Assembly: GCA_018432645.1 (NCBI GenBank)
Contig: JAHDSP010000041.1
Location: 1-12,361 of the forward strand
Length of the DNA: 12,361 nt
Direction: 5' to 3'
From: Bacteroidales bacterium
GTDB taxonomy: Bacteria > Bacteroidota > Bacteroidia > Bacteroidales > DTU049
Part shown: positions 6,588 through 12,361 of the stretch, piece after piece
How the letters are laid out: each line of letters begins with the position of its first letter
How positions within the stretch are numbered: the first letter of the stretch is position 1
Program-made: the position numbers and the translations under genes
Notes under the pieces: model-generated
What the model saw: only the letters and a program-made list of their open reading frames with translations
Told to the model about the DNA's origin: nothing
The model's database searches: none

Positions 6588-7586
6588 ATGAAGACTTTAG
6601 TTGATAACATTGATAAACATCTGGCTATGAGTAAGGAAGACTCCAAAGCCTTCTTCGATAATCTCTACGATTTCCTGTTAGAGAACGAAGCTGACGCAGT
6701 AGATTACCAAGGTTTAAAAATTCAAAGTACTCCACCACTATGTCCAAACTGTCATAGTAACAATATTGTAAAAAATGGCAAGCAAAAAGGTATTCAAAAT
6801 TATCGTTGCAAACATTGTGGCAGACAATTTAGAGTTACCACTGGCACTTTTGTTTATCGATTACAGAAACCTCAACTTATGCTCGAGTACATTCGTTGTA
6901 TGGTTGCAGGCAAAAGTCTCAGAGCTTGTGCTAGAGAGGTTGGCATTAGTCTGCCAACAAGCTTCACCTGGCGACACAAAATCCTCGCTGCTTTGAAGAA
7001 TTTTGACAAAAATGTCAATTTCTTTGGTATAGTTGAAATAGACGAATTGCTGATGGATTATTCAGAAAAGGGTAGAAAATATTCAAGTGTCAAAGAGATG
7101 AAACAAGCAATGAGAAAAAAGCCAAAGAAGGTTGCTGTAATAGTAGCTACAGATAGAAGTGGAAATATACTATTCAGAAACACTGAGAGCAAAAGAGCGA
7201 AGCGAGAAGACATTGATAAATTTTTAAAAGGTAGAATTACAGAAGATGAAGTTTTATGTACAGGTACCAAATACGCATTCAGACATATAAGAAAGAGCAA
7301 AGTTAAACACAAAGAGATTGTAGGAGCCAAAAAGAAAAAACGAGGTATCTATAGCACAGCTATAGTGAAGGCTAAATCAGAGGAATTTGCCAGATGGATA
7401 TATTCAAAGTTTAGAGGAGTAGCAACCAAATACCTGCAAAACTATATTATGTGGTATGTAGCGATAGGTAAATATCTATCAGGAGGTGTCATTAGTAATA
7501 TTGGCAGGATGCTTAACCTTGCATCCTCGGATAGATTTGCCTGGTATGAATATTTTAGAGTGAGTAAAATATCATATATTGTTTGA
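6588..7586 (+). CDS. IS1595-type (ISPna2-like) transposase, apparently lacking catalytic residues
   Basis: A 332-residue full-length frame. A zinc ribbon (C52-P-N-C55 and C74-K-H-C77) is followed by RQFRVTTGTFVYRL, a helix-turn-helix around 107-133 (AGKSLRACAREVGIS), and an RNase H-like DDE-type domain. The first acid is kept (VEIDE, D152). At the second site the family has a pattern like LCTDG; here the text is VLCTGTKYAF (222-231), as if the Asp codon was lost in frame. At the third site the usual YHIQNVNxYHS-type motif is replaced by YSTAIVKAKSE (255-265), with K261 where the Asn is expected. The closing family signature FRGVATKYLQNY (275-286) is intact. No terminal inverted repeats or target duplications were found. 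It uses more C- and G-ending codons than its neighbours, suggesting horizontal origin. Probably inactive or domesticated; the catalytic comparison is from memory of the family. Confidence 0.82.
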   Translation: MKTLVDNIDKHLAMSKEDSKAFFDNLYDFLLENEADAVDYQGLKIQSTPPLCPNCHSNNIVKNGKQKGIQNYRCKHCGRQFRVTTGTFVYRLQKPQLMLEYIRCMVAGKSLRACAREVGISLPTSFTWRHKILAALKNFDKNVNFFGIVEIDELLMDYSEKGRKYSSVKEMKQAMRKKPKKVAVIVATDRSGNILFRNTESKRAKREDIDKFLKGRITEDEVLCTGTKYAFRHIRKSKVKHKEIVGAKKKKRGIYSTAIVKAKSEEFARWIYSKFRGVATKYLQNYIMWYVAIGKYLSGGVISNIGRMLNLASSDRFAWYEYFRVSKISYIV

Positions 7587-7645
7587 AACAAAATAATAAT
7601 GCTCATATTCTACACTCCCCACACGTTCCTCCTTTCTTAAAACAT

Positions 7646-8011
7646 CTAATCTATTCTTAAATTTTCTATATGTTCTATTTTTGGTGCTGTTAGGTATGAA
7701 TATTGAATTAATATTGCATCAAATCGTATGTTACCTTCCCAATTTATTTCTTTTATATAATGATCTGCAAAAGTATTCATAGCATTTAATTTATTAGTAT
7801 TTATGCTATCTATAACAGGTTTTTCTTTGCTTGCTTTTCTAGTTTTTACTTCTACGAAAACCAGCCAGTCATCTTTTTGTACTATTAAATCTATTTCGTA
7901 CTGCTTCCATCTGATATTTTGTGTAATAATTTTATATCCTTTTTTTAGTAAGTATTGCTTAGCTATATCTTCTCCTAATTTCCCAATATTCTTTTTAGGA
8001 TTTTCAGTCAT
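7646..8011 (-). CDS. yraN: YraN / UPF0102 family nuclease-fold protein
   Basis: A 121-residue member of the UPF0102 family, whose fold is that of the PD-(D/E)xK nucleases and Holliday-junction resolvases; the substrate is not established. Characteristic features are IGKLGEDIAKQYLLKKGY (9-26), NIRWKQYEIDLI (32-43, with E39 and D41), and VFVEVKTR (51-58, with the E54-x-K56 half of the nuclease motif). The length is normal for the family. It is the last gene of a minus-strand operon: its ATG overlaps the end of the FrnE-like gene by 8 bp, suggesting coupled translation. No clear hairpin terminator follows. Its link with the redox genes upstream is probably only operon membership. Confidence 0.92.
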   Translation of the reverse strand: MTENPKKNIGKLGEDIAKQYLLKKGYKIITQNIRWKQYEIDLIVQKDDWLVFVEVKTRKASKEKPVIDSINTNKLNAMNTFADHYIKEINWEGNIRFDAILIQYSYLTAPKIEHIENLRID

Positions 8012-8654
8012 TATTTTTATTTTTCAATGATAAAAACCATGATTCTAATGACTCATATGATTGAGCTCCAATGAATTTTTCTTTTCCATTAGCTACTAGA
8101 GTGGGTACAGAATTTACATTATATTTTCTGGCTAATGCCAGATCTGCTAATACTAGTTCTCTGGTATTTTCATTTTTGTAATCGCTATACCACTTGTCTA
8201 TATCTAGCCCAATATCTTTAGCACATTGCACTAGTACTTCATCTTCATTAATGTTTAGGCATTCTGTTAAGTGAGCTTTTTGTAGTCTGTCCATCATTTC
8301 TCCAAATTTTTCATTGCCACCTTGTAGTTCTGCAGCTTTACATGCTAAAAGTCCAGGCATTGAATATGGATAATCAAAATCTCTTGTTCCCATTAGTTCA
8401 GCATTTATTCTATGTTCTGGATCATTTTCATTAGCAGCTCTCCAATGTTCTAAAATTTCTTGTTTGGCAGCATCTTTAGAGCCAAACATATATTCTAAAG
8501 ATCTCTCAGATGGTGCTAATGCAAAAGCTCTATGTATTAACACTATTTCATTAGGGTATCTCTCTATTAATTTCTTTAGTCTGGGTGCAAGAACATAACA
8601 CCATGCACATAGTACATCATGAAAAAATTCAATTTGTATTTTATTATTCATCAT
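8004..8654 (-). CDS. FrnE/DsbA-like thioredoxin-fold oxidoreductase
   Basis: A 216-residue cytoplasmic protein (no signal peptide) of the DsbA family, FrnE/HCCA-isomerase-like branch. Relatives act as thiol-disulfide oxidoreductases, or, in polyketide-producing bacteria, in antibiotic synthesis. The N-terminal strand runs into the active site DVLCAWCY, with C16-A-W-C19; an all-helical insertion covers about 50-165; the cis-proline loop is NSVPTLV with P184, and GAQSYE (196-201) matches the family's GaqP-like turn. Retention of both cysteines favours a redox role rather than glutathione S-transferase-type isomerisation. Two consecutive ATGs (8654 and 8651) could serve as start. It lies 9 nt after the dioxygenase-like gene and overlaps yraN. 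Confidence 0.88.
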   Translation of the reverse strand: MMNNKIQIEFFHDVLCAWCYVLAPRLKKLIERYPNEIVLIHRAFALAPSERSLEYMFGSKDAAKQEILEHWRAANENDPEHRINAELMGTRDFDYPYSMPGLLACKAAELQGGNEKFGEMMDRLQKAHLTECLNINEDEVLVQCAKDIGLDIDKWYSDYKNENTRELVLADLALARKYNVNSVPTLVANGKEKFIGAQSYESLESWFLSLKNKNND

Positions 8655-8663
8655 ATATTTTTT

Positions 8664-9479
8664 TTAAATTCCAAAAGCAAATCCTGATATTTTAGCACCC
8701 CATAAATAATTTGAATAAACTTGAGTAGCTTTGTCATCATTCCCTGCACCTGCACATACAAAAAGTGGAACTAAATGTTCACTCCTTGGATGGCTAATAG
8801 TAGCTGAAGGAGCTTTATACCAATTTATTAATTCTTTCTCTCTTTCTTCTTTATTGCTAAATATAATTGTTTGTTTTAACCAAGCATCAAATTCTTCTGA
8901 AACCTTTTTTATTTTTGTATCATTAACAAAGAAAGTTGTTATATTATGATAGCTCATACCGGATCCTATAATTAAAACTCCATCTTCTCTGATTGGTTCT
9001 AAAGCTTTGCCAATGTTTATATGTAGTTGTGGATCTAACTTTTTTACCAAAGAAAGTTGTATAATTGGTATTTCTGGATTGGGAAACGCTACCATTAATG
9101 GCACAAAAACTCCGTGATCATAACCTCTTTTATTTTCCCTTGCAGTTTCTATGCCATTATTATTTAATAGATATTCTACTTTTTCAGCTATAAATGGATC
9201 ACCATGTGCAGGCCATGTGAGATGATATGTATAATCTGGGAATCCATAATAGTCATATAATAAGTCGGGTGTTTCAGAAAAATTAATTGTTGGCACTTTC
9301 TCTTCCCAATGAGCAGAGATCACTAATATTGCTTTTATTTTATTATTATATTCTTCTCCTAAATTTTTTAGAAAATTTTTTAAATATTCTAACCCTTCTG
9401 GATCACCCATTGGATCATCTAAAATATGCCATGGACCTCCACCATGAGGTATATAATAAACTGGTAATTTACCATTCAT
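8664..9479 (-). CDS. ygiD: 4,5-DOPA extradiol dioxygenase family (YgiD/LigB-like)
   Basis: A 271-residue protein of the class III extradiol ring-cleavage dioxygenases, DODA/YgiD branch. E. coli YgiD cleaves DOPA, but its physiological substrate is unclear, so the true substrate here is unknown. Metal ligands are visible as H12 (IPHGGGP), H57 (ISAHWE) and H235 (PRSEHLVPL); likely catalytic histidines are H122 (YDHGVFVPL) and H178 (GSGMSYHNI). The conserved segments YDYYGFP and YHLTWPAHGDP are present. Length and motif order are standard. It sits 10 nt after the flavin reductase-like gene and 9 nt before the FrnE-like gene, so all are surely co-transcribed; such company fits handling of catechols, quinones or similar electrophiles, which is inference. 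Confidence 0.9.
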   Translation of the reverse strand: MNGKLPVYYIPHGGGPWHILDDPMGDPEGLEYLKNFLKNLGEEYNNKIKAILVISAHWEEKVPTINFSETPDLLYDYYGFPDYTYHLTWPAHGDPFIAEKVEYLLNNNGIETARENKRGYDHGVFVPLMVAFPNPEIPIIQLSLVKKLDPQLHINIGKALEPIREDGVLIIGSGMSYHNITTFFVNDTKIKKVSEEFDAWLKQTIIFSNKEEREKELINWYKAPSATISHPRSEHLVPLFVCAGAGNDDKATQVYSNYLWGAKISGFAFGI

Positions 9480-9489
9480 AATAAAAAAT

Positions 9490-10047
9490 TTATTTTCTAA
9501 TATTTTTAAGTGCTGTTGACCATAAAATTAATTGATCTAGCATCGTGTTTAATGTTCTTTCTTGTACAGGATTGGGTTTGAAAGTTGAAAAATTTTCAAA
9601 ATCCGTAAATATAGATAATGTAACATTGGTTCGCACATCTGCTATTTGAAACTCTGCCATTATTTGACGTAATTGTTCTACAGCCCTTACTCCACCAGAA
9701 GATCCATAGCTGACAAATGCTGCTGCTTTATTATTCCACTCTTGATAGATGAAATCTAAAGCATTTTTTAGTACTCCTGGCAAGGAATGGTTGTATTCGG
9801 GAGTAACAAATATATATCCATCTAAACTTTCTATTTTTTCTGACCATCTTTTTGTGTATTCATGCTCATATTTATGCGTTGATGGTGGTAACGGTTCATC
9901 AAATAATGGTAAATTATAATCTCTTAAATCTATTATTTCAAATTCTACTTCAGCTCTTTTTTTAGCTATTTCATAAACCCATTTAGCCACTTGGTCTGAA
10001 TGTCTATTTGGGCGGGTGCTTCCCATTATTATTCCAATTTTTAACAT
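9490..10047 (-). CDS. NAD(P)H-dependent FMN reductase-like flavoprotein
   Basis: A 185-residue flavodoxin-fold protein of the NADPH-dependent FMN reductase family, which reduces flavins, quinones, azo compounds or chromate. The FMN-phosphate loop is GSTRPNRHS (9-17), the second signature is PEYNHSLPGVLKNALDF (83-99), and YGSSGG (114-119) forms the third flavin-contact loop. The start is the ATG at 10047, with AAGGA seven bases upstream. A longer frame starting with TTG at 10068 is unlikely because that codon lies inside the probable -7 promoter box. It is the first gene of the four-gene minus-strand operon, followed closely by the YgiD-like gene. The natural substrate cannot be told from the sequence. 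Confidence 0.9.
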   Translation of the reverse strand: MLKIGIIMGSTRPNRHSDQVAKWVYEIAKKRAEVEFEIIDLRDYNLPLFDEPLPPSTHKYEHEYTKRWSEKIESLDGYIFVTPEYNHSLPGVLKNALDFIYQEWNNKAAAFVSYGSSGGVRAVEQLRQIMAEFQIADVRTNVTLSIFTDFENFSTFKPNPVQERTLNTMLDQLILWSTALKNIRK

Positions 10048-10064
10048 AATTAATTCCTTTTTTA

Positions 10065-10073
10065 ACAAAATTA
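10065..10073 (-). promoter_or_regulatory. -7 promoter element of the four-gene redox operon
   Basis: On the minus strand this reads TAATTTTGT, a full match to TAnnTTTGY, 17 bp before the ATG at 10047. No TTTG -33 element is clear. A second copy of exactly the same nonamer lies further upstream at 10226-10234 and could be an alternative promoter. The position of this box also argues against the TTG start at 10068. Confidence 0.5.
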
Positions 10074-10158
10074 CTATATTTTAATTATTCTTTTGTTTAA
10101 AATGATTAATATCAAGGTTTGAATTATTTATTTTTTTTGAAATATCCATTTAGATAAT

Positions 10159-10198
10159 AAATTATTCTAAGAAATATTTAGTAATAATAGAATAATTT
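10159..10198. repeat. Inverted repeat, 11-bp perfect arms
   Basis: AAATTATTCTA at 10159-10169 is the exact reverse complement of TAGAATAATTT at 10188-10198, with an 18-nt loop. The right arm runs straight into the GC-rich patch TCCCAGCAGGGA. There is no T-run typical of a terminator directly after it in either direction. Confidence 0.6.
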
Positions 10199-10313
10199 CC
10201 CAGCAGGGACCTTCCTTTTATTAAAACAAAATTATACTCATATGAAATATATTTATTATCGAGAATTAACCAGTAATATTTTAGATATTAGATAAACGTT
10301 AAATAAATAAAAA

Positions 10314-10339
10314 TTAAACATTTTATAATAAATGTTTAA
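10314..10339. repeat. Inverted repeat with 10-bp stem and 6-nt loop
   Basis: TTAAACATTT (10314-10323) pairs perfectly with AAATGTTTAA (10330-10339) around a TATAAT loop. It lies 13 bp before the 24-bp palindrome, so the two could form neighbouring hairpins or a cruciform in DNA. Confidence 0.6.
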
Positions 10340-10352
10340 ATTAAGTAATGAT

Positions 10353-10376
10353 ATATGAATTTAATTAAATTCATAT
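10353..10376. repeat. Perfect 24-bp palindrome
   Basis: The half-site ATATGAATTTAA (10353-10364) is followed at once by its exact reverse complement (10365-10376), with no spacer. The symmetry breaks on both sides at 10352/10377. It could be a dimeric-protein binding site or a cruciform-forming element. It is about 285 bp from the dehydratase promoter and about 280 bp from that of the redox operon, so it is not placed like a simple operator of either. Confidence 0.65.
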
Positions 10377-10660
10377 TAATACTTTTTGTATTGTAGATTA
10401 TAAAGAAAATAATTAAAAATTAAAATTTTAGAAAAAATTTCTATAAGATATTCATAAATAAAGATTTTAAAATAGATAAAATTGCTAAATAAATATCATT
10501 ATTTAATTTAAACAAATAATATATGATTATGTAAAAGTTTTTAATAACAGATAGATATAAGTAATAATTTAGTTATTAATTAAACTCCTAATTCAATTTT
10601 TTTATTTATTTTCATCCTAATCCTATTTTTGTAAATCTTTATTATCTGAAAAAAAATATA

Positions 10661-10669
10661 GATATTTGC
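10661..10669 (+). promoter_or_regulatory. Probable -7 promoter element of the NDP-sugar dehydratase gene
   Basis: GATATTTGC differs from TAnnTTTGY only at the first base and ends 16 bp before the ATG at 10686. The nearest TTTG upstream (10628-10631) is too far away for a -33 element. The assignment is therefore tentative and rests on position and the strong TTTGC core. Confidence 0.4.
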
Positions 10670-10685
10670 AAATCATTATTAATTT

Positions 10686-12361
10686 ATGAAATATAAATCT
10701 CGTCCTTTACCTCGTGTTTTTATACTTTTGGCTGACATTATTATCATCGCCTTTACATATTTTTTTAGTTATTTTCTCAGATTTAATTTTAAAATACCTA
10801 TATCAGAGCAACACTCATTATATATAGGTTTAATAATTGTTATTATAATTAAAACTGTATATTTTTTGTCATTTGGTACATATAAGCATTTAATAAGGTT
10901 TGTGAGTGCTAGTGATGCAATGAAAATGTTTTTTAGTATAGTACTTAGTGTAATTACTATAGCTATATTAAACTTCACTGTTTATAGAGCCTTTGATATT
11001 CCTTATTTAGTTCCTTTTTCTATATTGATAATAGATTTTGTATTTAGTGTATTCTTTTTAATAGGTTATCGCATAGCTATTAAAGTATTATTTTTTGAAT
11101 TTTTTAACAATCAAAGAGATAAATCTAATGTTATTATTTATGGTGCTGGCAGAGATGGTAGTCTAGTAAAAAATGTTTTAGAGAGAGATAGAGGTACTAA
11201 ATATAAGGTGTTAGCATTCATAGATGAAGATCAATATAAACAAGGGAAAGAATTAGAAGGTATCCCTATTTATTCACCTGATAGATTAGAAGAGTTTCTT
11301 CGTAGTCATAGTGTAGCACATCTTATTATTGCTATTCAAAATATTTCACCTACAAAAAAAGCATCTCTTACAGAGCTATGCTTGAAATATAATACTAAGG
11401 TTCTTGTGGTACCACCAGTGAACAAATGGATTAATGGTGAGCTATCTTTTAAGCAAATTAAAAAAATAAAAATTGAAGATATTCTACAACGTGAAGAGAT
11501 TAACGTAGATGAGTCAGATATTCTACAAACATTAAATAATAAAACAATTTTGATAACTGGCGCAGCTGGTAGTATAGGTAGTGAGTTAGTAAAACAATGT
11601 ATACGTTTTAATCCCTTACAAATAATATGTTTTGATATTGCTGAGACTCCTTTGCATAATTTAAAGTTAAATTTAAGTAATGAGTTCACTATAGAACAAT
11701 TTAATCGTTTACATTTCATTTTAGGTGATATTACTAATCTGCAAGATATCGAGCCTGTATTTGAAGAATATAAACCTCAGATCGTATTTCATGCAGCAGC
11801 ATATAAACATGTACCCATTTTAGAATATTTTCCTAAAAAAGCTATAGATATTAATATAGCTGGTACTTATCAATTGGCTAATTTAGCTATTAAATACAAG
11901 GTAGAAAAATTTATTTTCATTTCTACTGATAAAGCTGTAAATCCTAGTAATGTTATGGGGGCTAGTAAACGAATGGCAGAGCTTTTGGTAAAATATTTGA
12001 ATAATAATTCCACTTTTACTCGTTTCATTACTACTCGTTTTGGCAATGTTTTAGGTAGCAATGGGTCTGTTTTGGAAATTTTTAAACAGCAAATAGAAAA
12101 TGGAGGACCTATTACAGTTACTCATCCTGAGGTTACTCGTTTTTTTATGACTATACCAGAAGCTTGTCGTCTGGTTCTAGAAGCTGCTAGCATAGGCAAA
12201 GGTGGAGAAATTTTCTTGTTTAATATGGGTGAGAGAATCAAAATATTGGATGTGGCTAAAACTCTTATTCAGCTCAGTGGACTTACTCTTGGCAAAGATA
12301 TTCAAATTAAGTTTACTGGACTTCGCCCAGGTGAAAAAATGACTGAAGAGCTATTGACTGA
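10686..12361 (+). CDS. WbpM/FlaA1/CapD-type membrane NDP-sugar 4,6-dehydratase, 3' end beyond window
   Basis: The frame is open from the ATG at 10686 to the window end (558 complete codons), so the gene is cut at its 3' end; relatives have about 600-670 residues. The N terminus holds four hydrophobic helices (about 11-31, 45-63, 81-97 and 113-135) with the family pattern GTYKHLIRFVSASD. A Rossmann-like domain begins at VIIYGAGRDGS. The catalytic SDR domain begins with TGAAGSIGSE (GxxGxxG = G292, G295, G298), followed by HAAAYKHVP (369-377), STDKAVNPSNVMGASK with S413, M424 and K428 (Met in place of the usual SDR Tyr, normal for this family), TTRFGNVLGSNGSV, and LRPGEKM. Family members convert UDP-GlcNAc or a similar sugar to a 4-keto-6-deoxy intermediate, the first step to modified sugars of O-antigen, capsule or protein glycans. 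It probably opens or sits in a surface-glycan locus beyond the window. Confidence 0.93.
   Translation, partial: MKYKSRPLPRVFILLADIIIIAFTYFFSYFLRFNFKIPISEQHSLYIGLIIVIIIKTVYFLSFGTYKHLIRFVSASDAMKMFFSIVLSVITIAILNFTVYRAFDIPYLVPFSILIIDFVFSVFFLIGYRIAIKVLFFEFFNNQRDKSNVIIYGAGRDGSLVKNVLERDRGTKYKVLAFIDEDQYKQGKELEGIPIYSPDRLEEFLRSHSVAHLIIAIQNISPTKKASLTELCLKYNTKVLVVPPVNKWINGELSFKQIKKIKIEDILQREEINVDESDILQTLNNKTILITGAAGSIGSELVKQCIRFNPLQIICFDIAETPLHNLKLNLSNEFTIEQFNRLHFILGDITNLQDIEPVFEEYKPQIVFHAAAYKHVPILEYFPKKAIDINIAGTYQLANLAIKYKVEKFIFISTDKAVNPSNVMGASKRMAELLVKYLNNNSTFTRFITTRFGNVLGSNGSVLEIFKQQIENGGPITVTHPEVTRFFMTIPEACRLVLEAASIGKGGEIFLFNMGERIKILDVAKTLIQLSGLTLGKDIQIKFTGLRPGEKMTEELLT

Larger units (their letters stand above)
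10048..10685. other. 638-bp AT-rich intergenic region between divergent genes, rich in inverted repeats
   Basis: No open frame here is believable. The region must hold the divergent promoters for the minus-strand redox operon and the plus-strand dehydratase gene. It contains an 11-bp inverted repeat (10159-10198), a small GC-rich patch TCCCAGCAGGGA (10198-10209), a 10-bp-stem hairpin (10314-10339), a perfect 24-bp palindrome (10353-10376), and several weaker hairpins (e.g. 10274-10290, 10429-10443, 10498-10520). It may contain an unannotated small RNA or be the scar of a lost element; neither is shown. Confidence 0.6.

Noticed and set aside
7058..7330. Minus-strand 90-codon frame opposite the transposase
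   Set aside because: It is the complement of the well-supported transposase frame and has no features of its own.
6532..7575. ATGATATT (6532-6539) and AATATCAT (7568-7575) as terminal inverted repeats of the insertion sequence
   Set aside because: Only 8 bp of very AT-rich sequence match, and the right copy lies inside the transposase coding region, so they cannot be the element ends.
10048..10068. Seven-residue N-terminal extension of the flavin reductase-like gene from a TTG codon at 10068
   Set aside because: The TTG lies inside the likely -7 box; the ATG at 10047 has an AAGGA upstream and starts directly at the first conserved strand.
10769..10978. Minus-strand 69-codon frame near the start of the dehydratase gene
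   Set aside because: It is antisense to the membrane helices of the dehydratase and shows no independent support.
11336..12061. Minus-strand open frames at 11336-11719 and 11870-12061
   Set aside because: They are antisense to the dehydratase gene, whose motifs are continuous across this stretch.

Overview
The window is very AT-rich DNA from a Gram-negative bacterium, most likely a member of the Bacteroidetes (Bacteroidota). Three things point there: several genes are preceded by the phylum's characteristic -7 element (TAnnTTTGY) instead of an E. coli-type -10 box; Shine-Dalgarno sequences are weak or absent; and there is an LpxB (so lipid A is made) next to an OmpA/TPR lipoprotein of the type seen in this phylum. 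I cannot place it to genus from the sequence alone.

Layout. (1) 2-1213 (+): 3' part of a membrane GT-C/family-39-type glycosyltransferase whose start lies before the window. (2) 1405-3147 (+): a lipoprotein with an OmpA-like domain and C-terminal TPRs, with a good promoter and a strong, probably bidirectional terminator. (3) 3427-3924 (-): a secreted TlpA-like thioredoxin. (4) 4113-6265 (+): a tight operon of surE, a small three-helix membrane protein and lpxB. (5) 6588-7586 (+): a lone IS1595-type transposase with its own promoter, sitting between convergent genes; the reading frame is intact but two of the three expected catalytic residues appear to be missing. (6) 10047-7646 (-): a four-gene operon of a flavin reductase-like protein, a YgiD/DODA-type dioxygenase, a FrnE/DsbA-like protein and YraN. 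(7) 10048-10685: a 638-bp non-coding stretch rich in inverted repeats, including a perfect 24-bp palindrome. (8) 10686-12361 (+): a membrane-anchored WbpM/FlaA1/CapD-type NDP-sugar 4,6-dehydratase that runs off the end of the window.

How the genes relate. The two genes at the window edges and lpxB concern surface glycans and the outer membrane, and the OmpA/TPR lipoprotein is an envelope protein too. The TlpA-like protein is a periplasmic thiol-disulfide oxidoreductase. The minus-strand operon looks like a cytoplasmic redox or quinone/electrophile-handling cluster with the DNA-processing-associated yraN at its end. I see no tRNA, rRNA, CRISPR array, toxin-antitoxin pair or clear anti-phage system. 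No wholly new system is evident; the items most worth a second look are the apparently catalytically dead yet intact transposase, the structured intergenic region near 10.2-10.4 kb, and the conserved-looking small membrane protein translationally coupled to surE.
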